From Pseudomonas sp. sp1636 (GTDB lineage Bacteria; Pseudomonadota; Gammaproteobacteria; Pseudomonadales; Pseudomonadaceae), in contig NZ_JARRAB010000001.1 of assembly GCF_030376615.1 (NCBI RefSeq), positions 248,001 through 312,000 of the forward strand: a stretch of DNA of 64,000 nucleotides, written 5' to 3'. Positions 55,386 to 64,000 of this stretch are shown here, piece by piece. Numbering within the stretch: position 1 is the first letter of the stretch; the number at the start of each line of letters is the position of its first letter. Below the pieces are notes generated by a model. The model made no database searches. It was not told the origin of the DNA and was given only the letters and a program-made list of their open reading frames with translations. A program made the translations under genes and the position numbers.

Positions 55386-56329
55386 CGCATTTTCTCCGCC
55401 ACACGCATGACCGCGCTACGCGAGCGCGGATTGGCCTTCAGCTCGGCTTCGGAAGCGAATTGCGGCTTGCCGATCAGCTTCAAACGGGGCTCGAAGGCCT
55501 TGGGGATGATCGGCAGGTCACGCGGGTACTTGTCCTGCTCGCCCTTGGCCTGCTTGCGCATGAACTGCTTGACGATGCGATCCTCGAGGGAATGGAAGCT
55601 GATCACCACCAAGCGCCCGCCCACTTCAAGCGTCTCCAGCGCGGCGTCGAGGCCACGTTGCAGATCGCCAAGTTCGTTATTGATGTAAATGCGCAGCCCC
55701 TGGAACGCGCGGGTCGCCGGATTCTTGCCCTTCTCCCAGGCAGGATTGGCCACCGTCAGCACCTGCGCCAGATCGGCGGTGCGCTCAAAGGGCTGCTCCG
55801 CGCGGCGCAACACCACGGCTCGGGCCATGCGCCTGGCGAAACGCTCTTCGCCATATTCCTTGAACACCCTGGCGATTTCCTCTTCGCTGGCGCTGGCGAT
55901 CCACTGCGCCGCGCTGACGCCGCGCGTGGGATCCATGCGCATGTCCAGCGGGCCGTCGTTGAGAAAGCTGAAGCCACGTTCGGCATCGTCCAGCTGCGGC
56001 GAGGAAACCCCCAGATCCAGCAGAATCCCACTGACCTTACCAGCCAGGCCGCGGACAACAGCTTCTTCGCCAAGTTCCGCGAAACTGCGCTGCACAACGA
56101 CAAAGCGGCCGTCTTCGGCCGCTAACTCGTTGCCCGTGGCAATCGCCAAGGGGTCCTTATCGAACCCCAACAAGCGCCCGTCTGACCCGAGCTTTTCGAG
56201 GATCAACCGGCTATGCCCGCCACGGCCGAAGGTGCCATCCAGGTAGCAGCCACCCGCACGCACGGCCAACCCGTCGACAGCCTCGTCGAGTAGCACAGTA
56301 ATATGGCGAAAGCTGCTGGTCATAGTCAC
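55382..56329 (-). CDS. rsmH: 16S rRNA (cytosine1402-N4)-methyltransferase
   Basis: 315 residues from a GTG at 56329 that overlaps the mraZ stop (GTGA); an ATG two codons later is the alternative. The start [21 protein letters not shown] resembles that of P. putida RsmH. SAM motif [20 protein letters not shown] and the family block [26 protein letters not shown] are present. It methylates N4 of C1402 in the ribosomal P site, together with RsmI, whose gene lies 1.2 kb away. Confidence 0.97.
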
Positions 56330-56781
56330 AGGATCAAGTCACGTAGTTCGTCGGACAAAGCACCCGGTTGCTTGATGGCCGCCAAATCGGCATCGGCGAC
56401 CGCATTCCAGGCATCTTCGTCCCACAGTTGAAATTTATTCAGTTGGCCGACCAACATCGCGCGCTTATCCAGCTTGGCGTACTCGCGCAGACGCGGCGGC
56501 ACCAGAAAACGGCCGCTGGCATCCAGCTCGAGGTCAACGGCATTACCGATCAGCAAGCGCTGTAAACGGCGATTCTCCTCACGAAAGGACGCCAGCTCAC
56601 GCAACTTGGCCTCAATCAGTTCCCACTCAGCCAGTGGGTAGACACATAGACAGGGGTCGATGGCATCGATGGTCACGATAAGCTGGCCCGCACAACGCGA
56701 CACGAGCTCGTCCCGATACCGACTTGGTATCGCGAGTCGCCCTTTGGCGTCGAGACTGATGGCGTTGGCTCCACGAAACAC
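56326..56781 (-). CDS. mraZ: Transcriptional regulator MraZ
   Basis: 151 residues with two AbrB-like SpoVT half-domains: [23 protein letters not shown] at the N-terminus and [19 protein letters not shown] in the middle. Each has the conserved DxxGR signature. MraZ forms a ring that binds GTGG-type direct repeats upstream of its own gene and represses the dcw operon. Such repeats are present just upstream. It is first in the cluster. Confidence 0.97.
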   Translation of the reverse strand: MFRGANAISLDAKGRLAIPSRYRDELVSRCAGQLIVTIDAIDPCLCVYPLAEWELIEAKLRELASFREENRRLQRLLIGNAVDLELDASGRFLVPPRLREYAKLDKRAMLVGQLNKFQLWDEDAWNAVADADLAAIKQPGALSDELRDLIL

Positions 56782-56808
56782 AGTTGCGCTTCCCCTTAAA
56801 TTAGCTAT

Positions 56809-56848
56809 CCATGCCCAAAAAACCCCACTTCATGCCACTTCTTACCAC
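56809..56848 (-). promoter_or_regulatory. MraZ operator: four decamer repeats
   Basis: On the minus strand GTGGTAAGAA, GTGGCATGAA, GTGGGGTTTT and TTGGGCATGG follow one another with an exact 10-base period. GTGG-type direct repeats spaced 10 bp are the known MraZ target. The array starts at the predicted transcription start and ends 28 nt before the mraZ ATG. Confidence 0.82.
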
Positions 56849-56856
56849 CTGCACAC

Positions 56857-56886
56857 ACTATAGAAACGCCCACACCCCACCGTCAA
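56857..56886 (-). promoter_or_regulatory. Sigma-70 promoter of the dcw cluster (Pmra)
   Basis: On the minus strand TTGACG (56886-56881), 18-bp spacer, TATAGT (56862-56857). Both hexamers match consensus at 5 of 6. The start point near 56850 lies at the first MraZ repeat, so bound MraZ would block RNA polymerase. Confidence 0.8.
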
Positions 56887-57089
56887 GGCGCGCCTGGAGG
56901 GAAAAAGCCTTACAGAACGGCAATTTAGCCAACTAAAGAGGAGTAAGAGCGGAGCATTGGACGGGGTTTTTTGAGGCAATCTGAGCGTGCACAGCAAGCT
57001 GCACTTCAAACTTAAAGTAATTTGTTAAGAGTAAGATTTTTTCGGTCTTAAAAAAGCGAGGAGTAAAGGTGTCGCGGATAGAAAGGAAA
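56887..57089. other. Gap between the dcw promoter and rnpB
   Basis: About 200 nt, locally AT-rich (57000-57060), without a gene. On the minus strand, CTCGC followed by TTTTTT near 57052-57062 may form a weak terminator for rnpB, but the stem is short and I do not call it separately. Confidence 0.45.
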
Positions 57090-57449
57090 GGTGGAGAGTC
57101 GATCTGTAAGCCGGGTTCTGTCGAGGACAGTCATTCCTCTACGGCGTACATCACTGCACGCCTTTAGCAACCTACCCGGTTCCAGCGCGGGCCACGCCAA
57201 TGGAACCCTATTTGGTCTTGCTCCGAGTGGGGTTTGCCTAGCCACGGACTGTTACCAGCCGCGCGGTGCGCTCTTACCGCACCTTTTCACCCTTACCGGC
57301 GCCGAAGCGCTTAGGCGGTTATTTTCTGTGGCACTTTCCGTAGGCTCACGCCTCCCAGGCGTTACCTGGCACTCTGCCCTATGGAGCCCGGACTTTCCTC
57401 CCCCGCATTTCGCAGAACGAAACACGGCAGCGACTGTCCGATCGACTCT
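57090..57449 (-). ncRNA. rnpB: RNase P RNA, bacterial type A
   Basis: About 360 nt on the minus strand. The 5' end AGAGTCGATCGGACAG pairs with the 3' end ATCGACTCT (helix P1). Universal parts are seen: GGGGGAGGAAAGTCCGGGCT near the 5' end, the ACAGAAA segment in GCCACAGAAAATAACCGCC, and CGACAGAACCCGGCTTAC near the 3' end. It is very like the P. aeruginosa RNA. The catalytic RNA matures tRNA 5' ends with the RnpA protein. Ends are set by the P1 helix and could move by a few bases. It lies between rsmI and mraZ, the usual pseudomonad place. Confidence 0.97.
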
Positions 57450-57490
57450 CCGCCGCCAAGGTTACCGGCACGCGCCCGATAGAACAAGGC

Positions 57491-58363
57491 TCAAGCGTCG
57501 TTCTGCCGCGCCAACGCCGCCTGATAGAGCAGGTTCTTGCGCACCCCGGTAATTTCCGCCGCCAGCGCCGCCGCTCGCTTGAGCGGCATTTCCTTGAGCA
57601 ACAGCTCGAGCACCCGCAGCGCCTCGGCACTGACCGCCGCCTCGCCCTCGGGAGCCTGCCAACCCGCCACCAGCACCACGCACTCGCCGCGCTGCTGATT
57701 GCTATCGGCCGCCACCCAGGCGCTCAACTCGGCCAAGGGCAGGCCTTTGAGCGTCTCGAAGGTCTTGGTCAGTTCACGCGCCAGCAGTGCCGGGCGCTCG
57801 GCGCCGAACACCACCTGCATGTCTTCCAGGCACTCGAGGATGCGGTGTGGCGCTTCATAGAAGATCAGCGTGCGCGGCTCTTCCTTTACCTGCTCCAGGC
57901 GCGCACGACGCCCAGCCGTCTTGGCCGGTAGAAAACCCTCGAAAATAAACCGGTCGGACGGCAAGCCCGCCGCCGACAGCGCCGCAATCAGCGCACAGGC
58001 GCCCGGCACCGGCACCACGGCGACTCCGGCGGCCCGCGCCTGACGCACCAGGTGGTAACCCGGGTCGGAAATCAACGGCGTACCAGCGTCGGAAATCAAC
58101 GCCACATCCTCGCCGCCCAGCAAGCGCGCGAGAAAGCGCCCGCCCTGATCGCGCTCGTTGTGCTCATGACAGGCGGCCAGCGGCGTGGCAATCCCGAAGT
58201 GCTGCAGCAGGCGGGCGGAGTGGCGGGTGTCCTCGGCGGCAATCAAGCTCACATCGCCGAGCACCTTGAGCGCCCGCGCACTGATGTCGTCCAGGTTGCC
58301 AATTGGCGTGGCGACCACATACAGGGTGCCGGGGGTGGAATTCGATGCACCGGAAGTGGTCAC
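57491..58363 (-). CDS. rsmI: 16S rRNA (cytidine1402-2'-O)-methyltransferase
   Basis: 290 residues from a GTG at 58363, chosen for GAAGAGG 8 nt upstream and because it gives a length near P. aeruginosa RsmI; starts at 58396 and 58411 are open but lack ribosome sites. Tetrapyrrole-methylase fold: [21 protein letters not shown] at the N-terminus, [18 protein letters not shown] and the block [23 protein letters not shown]. It makes the 2'-O-methyl of m4Cm1402 in 16S rRNA. Divergent from lpoA. Confidence 0.95.
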   Translation of the reverse strand: MTTSGASNSTPGTLYVVATPIGNLDDISARALKVLGDVSLIAAEDTRHSARLLQHFGIATPLAACHEHNERDQGGRFLARLLGGEDVALISDAGTPLISDPGYHLVRQARAAGVAVVPVPGACALIAALSAAGLPSDRFIFEGFLPAKTAGRRARLEQVKEEPRTLIFYEAPHRILECLEDMQVVFGAERPALLARELTKTFETLKGLPLAELSAWVAADSNQQRGECVVLVAGWQAPEGEAAVSAEALRVLELLLKEMPLKRAAALAAEITGVRKNLLYQAALARQNDA

Positions 58364-58486
58364 AGCACCAGCCTCTTCAATCGCAAAAGCGCGCATTGTA
58401 GCCCGTTTCACGCCATCGACATCGCGCCAGGGCCAGGCCTTGGGTACAATTCGCCGTTCATTTGATCAAGTATCAGGAACGCTTAC

Positions 58487-60298
58487 ATGATCGCCTGCCT
58501 GCGTCCGCTCCTCGTTCTCTGCTTTGCCGGCCTGCTTGGCGCCTGCGCCAGCTCGCCCTCATCTACCCTGGGGGAACTGCCGCGCACCCCTCAAGCCAAC
58601 ATCGAGCAACTGCTGCAGCAAGCCGACGCCAGCAAGCCCGAACCAGCCGCCCTGCTGCGCCTGGCTGCCGCGGATCTGGCTTACCAGCAGAAAAATATCG
58701 CGCGCGCCGACAGCATCCTCGAACAAGTGCCACTCAACAACCTGAAACCGGCCCAGCAGATCTACGCCAGCACCCTGGCCGCCGAACTGGCACTGGCACG
58801 CGAAAAACCCAAAGCCGCCCTGAAAGCGCTCGGCCATCCGAGCCTGGAGCGCCTGGCAGAGCTGCCGATTGAGCAGCAAATACGCACCCAACTGGCTCGC
58901 GCCAACGCCCTGCAGGCCGATGGACAGATCCTTGCCGCCGCGCGCGAACGCGTGTACATCGCCCCACTGCTCAGCGGCGAAACCGCCCAACGCAACCACG
59001 AAACGATCTGGGAGCTGACCTCCAGCCTACCCAGCGAGCAACTGCTCAGCAGCGACGGAACCGACCTGGCCGGATGGCTGGGCCTGGCTCGGGCGGCCAA
59101 GCCCCCCGGCACCCTGCAACAGCAGCAAGCCGCCATCGATACCTGGCTGGCACAGAACCCGCAGCATCCCGCCGCCCTGCAGTTACCGCCGGCACTGAGC
59201 CAACTGCAAGAACTCTCCAGCCAACCTTTGCACGAAATCGCCCTGCTGCTGCCACAACAAGGCCCGCTTGCAGCCGTAGCACGCGCCTTGCGCGACGGCT
59301 TTCTCTCCGCCCACTATCGGGCCAAGCAGGCCGGGCAGAACCCGCCCGACATCCAGTTCTATGACAGCTCGAGCATGGACTCCCTGGATGAGTTCTACCG
59401 CCAGGCACAGGCGGCCGGCGTCGAGCTGGTGATCGGCCCACTGGAAAAGCCGTTGGTCAAACAACTCAGCGATCGCGAGCAACTACCGATCACCACCCTG
59501 GCCCTGAACTACAGCGATCCAGGCCAGGAAGGCCCGGCGCAGCTGTTCCAGTTCGGCCTCGCCGCCGAAGACGAAGCGCGCGAAGTGGCACGCCGCGCCT
59601 GGGCCGACGGCATGCGCCGGGCAGCCGCCCTGGTGCCGCGCGGCGACTGGGGCGACCGGGTTCTCGATGCCTTCCGGCAGAGCTGGCAAGCCCAGGGCGG
59701 CACCCTGATCGCCGCCGAACACGTCGACCAACCGGTCGAACTGGCCCGGCAAATTGCCGAGCTGTTCCAATTGCGCGAAAGCGAAGCACGCACCAAGCGC
59801 CTGAAGAACACCCTGGGCGTTGCGGTGGCCGCACAGCCGGCACGGCGCCAGGACATCGATTTCATCTTCCTGGCGGCGACCCCGCAGCAAGCGCAGCAGA
59901 TCAAACCGACCCTGGCCTTCCAGTACGCTGGCGACGTGCCCGTGTACGCCACTTCGCACCTGTTTACCGGCAACCACAGCAGCGCCCAGTATCAAGACCT
60001 GAACGGCATTCGCTTTTGCGAAACGCCCTGGCTGCTCAACGTCAACGATCCCGTACGTCAGCAAGTCGAAAGCCAGTGGCCGCAAGCCGGTGGCAGTCTC
60101 GGCCGGCTCTATGCTATGGGCGCCGACGCCTACCTCCTGGCCCCGCGCCTGAGCCAGCTCAAGGCCCTGCCAGAGACGCGGATCGACGGCCTGTCGGGCA
60201 GCCTCGGCCTCAATCCGGCACAGCGCATCGAGCGCCAACTGCCCTGGGCCGAGTTTCGCGGCGGTCGCGTCGAGCACCTGCCAGACAACCTCAATTGA
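58487..60298 (+). CDS. lpoA: LpoA/LppC family penicillin-binding-protein activator lipoprotein
   Basis: 603 residues. Lipobox in LCFAGLLGACASS (lipid Cys20). The N-terminal half is TPR-like (repeated Ala/Leu helices, about 35-245). The C-terminal half (about 250-590) has the fold of periplasmic amino-acid-binding proteins (HEIALLLPQQGPLAAVARALRDGFLSAHY, GVELVIGPLEKPLVKQLSD). E. coli LpoA activates PBP1a from the outer membrane; in Pseudomonas, PBP1b-type regulation differs (LpoP), so its partner here is inferred. It starts a four-gene run with yraN, gmhA and the BON lipoprotein gene. Confidence 0.92.
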   Translation: MIACLRPLLVLCFAGLLGACASSPSSTLGELPRTPQANIEQLLQQADASKPEPAALLRLAAADLAYQQKNIARADSILEQVPLNNLKPAQQIYASTLAAELALAREKPKAALKALGHPSLERLAELPIEQQIRTQLARANALQADGQILAAARERVYIAPLLSGETAQRNHETIWELTSSLPSEQLLSSDGTDLAGWLGLARAAKPPGTLQQQQAAIDTWLAQNPQHPAALQLPPALSQLQELSSQPLHEIALLLPQQGPLAAVARALRDGFLSAHYRAKQAGQNPPDIQFYDSSSMDSLDEFYRQAQAAGVELVIGPLEKPLVKQLSDREQLPITTLALNYSDPGQEGPAQLFQFGLAAEDEAREVARRAWADGMRRAAALVPRGDWGDRVLDAFRQSWQAQGGTLIAAEHVDQPVELARQIAELFQLRESEARTKRLKNTLGVAVAAQPARRQDIDFIFLAATPQQAQQIKPTLAFQYAGDVPVYATSHLFTGNHSSAQYQDLNGIRFCETPWLLNVNDPVRQQVESQWPQAGGSLGRLYAMGADAYLLAPRLSQLKALPETRIDGLSGSLGLNPAQRIERQLPWAEFRGGRVEHLPDNLN

Positions 60299-60669
60299 TC
60301 GACCACAACAGCACCCAGAGCAGCGGCAGGGCCGCCGAAGAGCTGGCCCGCCTGCATCTGCAGCAACACGGTCTGAAGCTTTTGGCGCAGAACTGGAGCT
60401 GCCGCCGCGGCGAGCTTGATCTGGTCATGCTCGACGCCGATACAGTAGTATTCGTCGAGGTCCGCTACCGTCGACACTCCGCCTGGGGCGGCGCTGCGGA
60501 GAGCGTGGACGCACGCAAGCGCGACAAGCTCACGAGAGCCGCCATGCACTTTTTGCAGGAACAATCGCGCTGGGCCAAACACCCCTGCCGGTTCGACGTG
60601 ATTGCCATAACCGCCGAAGGCAGCTCGACTCCCCGACTGAACTGGATTCAAAACGCCTTTGACACCTGA
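60295..60669 (+). CDS. yraN: YraN family (UPF0102) endonuclease-like protein
   Basis: 124 residues from a TTG at 60295 overlapping the lpoA stop (TTGA). No ATG exists before the conserved SSGRAAEELARLHLQQHG block, and P. aeruginosa YraN has a similarly short lead. Core motifs: NWSCRRGELDLVMLDADTVVFVEVRYR (Glu/Asp/Glu-x-Arg of the restriction-nuclease-like fold) and GAAESVDARKRDKLTRAA. A cytoplasmic protein proposed to act as a nuclease in recombination or natural DNA uptake, not proven. Confidence 0.92.
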   Translation: MIDHNSTQSSGRAAEELARLHLQQHGLKLLAQNWSCRRGELDLVMLDADTVVFVEVRYRRHSAWGGAAESVDARKRDKLTRAAMHFLQEQSRWAKHPCRFDVIAITAEGSSTPRLNWIQNAFDT

Positions 60670-61823
<1,154 letters not shown>

Positions 61824-62240
61824 GGACAGCGCAAGCTGCAATGAACATCATCTCGAGAGGAGGCGGGATCGCCCCGCCATCTTCTCGGCGGTTGTGAAAA
61901 TATCGAGCGCCGTCGCGAGGCTGTCTCCAGACATTCGCGGCGAGCGTTTTTCACCGCCGCAGGCCCCAGCCTATTGATCGCCGACCTCCTGGCGCGCGCT
62001 TCGTCCCCCAGGCGCATCAGGTTCCGCCACCCGGTGAAGGGTCGCGGCCATTGCCCGTCAGAACACACAACGAAGTTTGTAACGCTCCCAGCCGTCGGAT
62101 TCCGAGAGGCCGTTTACTGCGGCTCAACTTGGAGTAGTTGTTCCAGCCACGCGGCACGCTGTTTCACGCCATGTTTGGCGCACGCAAAAGGCTCTGTACC
62201 CGTTAGGTGTTGTATCACCAGGCGCGAACTGCCTGCGATC
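61824..62240. other. Non-coding stretch after the BON gene, with weak terminator-like hairpins
   Basis: No convincing gene; open frames here are short or have unlikely composition. A GGCGGG/CCCGCC hairpin lies at 61862-61878, and an imperfect CGCCG...CGGCG stem followed by TTTTT ends near 61951; either may end the lpoA operon. In P. aeruginosa sspB/sspA follow at this place as I recall, and they are absent here. Confidence 0.45.
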
Positions 62241-62393
62241 CGTAGGAGGCCCGACCTCGGGGCGAGCTTTGGCTATATCCGCGAAACGATGAGCAGGCAG
62301 CCCTGCGGGCTACATTCGCCGCGGGGTCGCGTGACCCACATGGATGTGGGAAATGCCGCTAGCCTGTCAGGAACAGGCGCGGCCCTCCTACAA
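62241..62393. repeat. REP-like cluster with facing ends
   Basis: CGTAGGAGG at 62241-62249 and its inverse CCCTCCTACA at 62383-62392 face each other. Between them are several small hairpins: CCCGA/TCGGG (62250-62261), AGCCC/GGGCT, GGGTC-GCGT-GACCC (62324-62337) and GCCTGT/ACAGGC (62362-62378). GTAGGAGs-type ends are typical of pseudomonad REP/BIME units. The copies are diverged. Confidence 0.5.
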
Positions 62394-62504
62394 GAGATCG
62401 CGCATGCAACACATAATTGGGACATAGCCAAAAAAGGTTCTTTCCACTCACGCACGCGAACCGGGCTGCTTGAATAAGGTTGCAAGCCATTTGCGCATGT
62501 AAAT

Positions 62505-62523
62505 GCAAAGCAATATCATTCGC
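62505..62523 (+). promoter_or_regulatory. Candidate Fur box upstream of the TonB-dependent receptor
   Basis: GCAAAGCAATATCATTCGC matches the Fur consensus at about 11 of 19 positions, with the right half ATCATTCGC matching ATCATTATC at 7 of 9. It ends 24 nt before the GTG start. Siderophore receptors are normally Fur-repressed. Confidence 0.5.
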
Positions 62524-62547
62524 GCTCTTTTTTATGGAGCGCTTCCG

Positions 62548-64000
62548 GTGATCGTCTTACGTTTGAATCCACTCTATCTCTCGCTGCTGGGCGCTTTCGC
62601 CGTGCAGGTCGTGCATGCCGAATCGAACACCGCGCTGGAAATTCCAGCCGCCGTGGTAACCGCACAGCAGCAACAGACCAGTTACAAGCCCAGCCGCAGC
62701 AAGAGCGCGCTGAAGATCGACGCGCCGCTGCGCGACATCCCGCAGACGGTCAACGTCATCCCGCAGAGCCTGATCAAGGATCAGGGCGCCCAGTCGCTGG
62801 AAGACGTGCTGAAGAACGTGCCCGGCGTCGGCCTGTCCAACGGCGACGGCCAGCGCGACCAGGTCACCATCCGTGGCTTCAGCGCCATCGGCGACCAGTA
62901 CATCGACGGCATCCGCGACGACGCCCTGTACTACCGCGACCTGTCCAATATCGAGCGAGTGGAAGTGATCAAGGGCCCCGCCGCCGTGCTTTACGGCCGC
63001 GGCTCCTCCGGCGGCCTGATCAACAGCGTGAGCAAGCGCCCGACCTTCGCCCCGGTGCAGGAAGTCGGCGTCAGCGTCGACAGCGAAGGCAAGAAACGCA
63101 GCCAGTTCGATGCCGGCTGGGCCGACCAGGAGCACGGCGACAAGGCTTTTCGGGTCACCGGTGCACTGGAGGACAGCGACGGCTTCCGCGACGACGCCTT
63201 CCTCGAGCGCAAGGCCCTGGCGCCTTCGGCCTACTTCAAGCTGTCCGACGACCTGGAACTCAACCTGGGCGCCAGCTACCTGTACGACAAGCGCCTGATC
63301 GACTTCGGCATTCCGGCGCTGAACGGCCGCCCGGTGAAGGTCGATTCGGGCAAGCGTTTCGGCTCCGCCGACCCGGACCAGGACTACACCCGCAGCGAGG
63401 TGTTCTCCCTCACCGCCGGCCTCGACTACCAGATCAACGACGACTTCAGCCTGTCCAACACCAGCCGCTACTACCACTACGATCTGGATCGCAACAACAC
63501 CCTGGCCCACACCGACGCCAACCGCTTCGTCACCGCCGCCAACGGCGAGCTGCTGGTCAAGCTGCGCCGCGGCAACGTGCAGCGCAAGGAAGATGGCTGG
63601 TTCAACCAGACCGAGCTGAAGCAACAGGCCCAGCTCGCCGGCATGCAGCACAACCTGCTCTACGGCGTGGAACTGGGTCGGCAGGACAAGCACCAGTCGG
63701 TCTTCAGCCAGAGCGATGTGGCGCGAGTACCGGTGTTCCGCGACGGCCTGGTCGAAGTACCGTTCACGGCCGCGCAACAGACCTCCAAGGGGCTCAACAG
63801 CCAGGACACCGCCGGCTTCTATGTGCAGGATCTGATCGAACTGGCGCCGCACTGGAAGGCCCTGCTCGGCGTGCGCTACGACGTGTTCGACCAGAAATTC
63901 CAGAATGACCTGGACGACAGCGACATCGCGCGCACCGACCGCACCTGGAGCCCGCGGGTCGGCCTGGTCTACCAGCCGGATCAGGTGCAGTCCTACTACG
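62548..64000 (+). CDS. TonB-dependent siderophore receptor, N-terminal part (runs off the window)
   Basis: 484 residues are visible from a GTG at 62548, with TGGAG 8 nt upstream; no ATG lies in frame before the signal peptide (VILRLN-type lead, then LYLSLLGAFAVQVVHA). The mature start EIPAAVVTA may act as TonB box. The plug domain is clear: PLRDIPQTVNVIPQSLIKDQG, LEDVLKNVPGV, VTIRGFSAIGDQYIDGIRDD, NIERVEVIKGPAAVLYGRGSSGGLIN. Beta-barrel strands follow (GVSVDSEGKKRSQFDAGW onward) to the window end. It resembles FiuA/Fiu-type catecholate or hydroxamate receptors; the ligand cannot be set. No sigma-regulator (FecI/FecR) extension is seen at the N-terminus. Confidence 0.92.
   Translation, partial: MIVLRLNPLYLSLLGAFAVQVVHAESNTALEIPAAVVTAQQQQTSYKPSRSKSALKIDAPLRDIPQTVNVIPQSLIKDQGAQSLEDVLKNVPGVGLSNGDGQRDQVTIRGFSAIGDQYIDGIRDDALYYRDLSNIERVEVIKGPAAVLYGRGSSGGLINSVSKRPTFAPVQEVGVSVDSEGKKRSQFDAGWADQEHGDKAFRVTGALEDSDGFRDDAFLERKALAPSAYFKLSDDLELNLGASYLYDKRLIDFGIPALNGRPVKVDSGKRFGSADPDQDYTRSEVFSLTAGLDYQINDDFSLSNTSRYYHYDLDRNNTLAHTDANRFVTAANGELLVKLRRGNVQRKEDGWFNQTELKQQAQLAGMQHNLLYGVELGRQDKHQSVFSQSDVARVPVFRDGLVEVPFTAAQQTSKGLNSQDTAGFYVQDLIELAPHWKALLGVRYDVFDQKFQNDLDDSDIARTDRTWSPRVGLVYQPDQVQSYY

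Noticed and set aside
61936..61953. Third possible ColR site (GTTTTTCAC tail)
   Set aside because: Only the T-rich tail fits; the fixed Y, Y and A positions of the left half do not match.
61974..62477. 167-codon plus-strand frame before the TonB receptor
   Set aside because: Spans REP-like hairpins, Arg/Cys-rich, no ribosome site, no family. Best read as non-coding.

Overview
The window is a stretch of high-GC gammaproteobacterial chromosome that reads as Pseudomonas sensu lato. The protein sequences look pseudomonad throughout, and gene order matches what I recall of the P. aeruginosa PA4370-PA4426 region: an imelysin/iron operon, a MexVW-type pump, groESL, a yajQ-panE-cobalamin segment, argJ-secA, the dcw cluster, rnpB, rsmI, lpoA-yraN-gmhA-BON. 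There are no rRNA or tRNA genes, no CRISPR array and no recognisable insertion sequence. The chromosome here is nearly all ordinary core genome.

Layout. 1-1.9 kb: the 3' end of an EAL phosphodiesterase gene, then a minus-strand pair (GIDE-like membrane protein with an EF-hand loop, and LemA). 2.1-7.2 kb: a four-gene plus-strand iron-related operon (imelysin lipoprotein, di-haem cytochrome c, second imelysin, Tat-exported DUF1513 protein) behind Fur-like sites. 7.4-11.6 kb: a MexVW-type RND efflux pair. 11.7-12.6 kb: a small secreted protein and a first InaA-type kinase. 13.0-18.9 kb: groEL-groES with a heat-shock-type promoter, fxsA, a HugZ-like haem protein, an SDR, a MscS channel and yajQ. 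19.1-23.7 kb: a plus-strand run of response regulator with a degenerate GGDEF domain, panE, sensor kinase and cob(I)alamin adenosyltransferase.

23.8-31.5 kb is a ColRS locus. colR-colS are on the minus strand. Downstream of them is a minus-strand operon of methyltransferase, second InaA-type kinase and dgkA. Divergent from colR is a plus-strand pair of LtaS/EptA-like membrane phosphotransferase and PAP2 phosphatase. A near-identical 16-base motif fitting the ColR consensus as I recall it lies in front of both output operons. The suggested picture is a metal- or envelope-stress regulon that modifies surface glycans or lipids and recycles the diacylglycerol and isoprenoid by-products.

31.5-38.9 kb: a Nudix-ThiE fusion, a glutathione transferase, argJ, secA, a LytM-type peptidase and dciA. 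39.0-56.8 kb: the complete division and cell wall cluster on the minus strand (mraZ, rsmH, ftsL, ftsI, murE, murF, mraY, murD, ftsW, murG, murC, ddlB, ftsQ, ftsA, ftsZ, then lpxC), tightly packed with 1-11-nt overlaps, and with a clear promoter and MraZ repeat operator in front. 57.1-57.4 kb: rnpB. 57.5-61.8 kb: rsmI, divergent from lpoA-yraN-gmhA-BON lipoprotein. The last 2.2 kb hold a 0.7-kb non-coding stretch with REP-like hairpins and the 5' part of a TonB-dependent siderophore receptor with its own Fur-like site; this is where the window appears to leave the P. aeruginosa gene order.

I did not find a wholly unknown system. The most rewarding region is the ColR locus, with the two InaA paralogues, the degenerate-domain proteins and the iron operon as secondary points.
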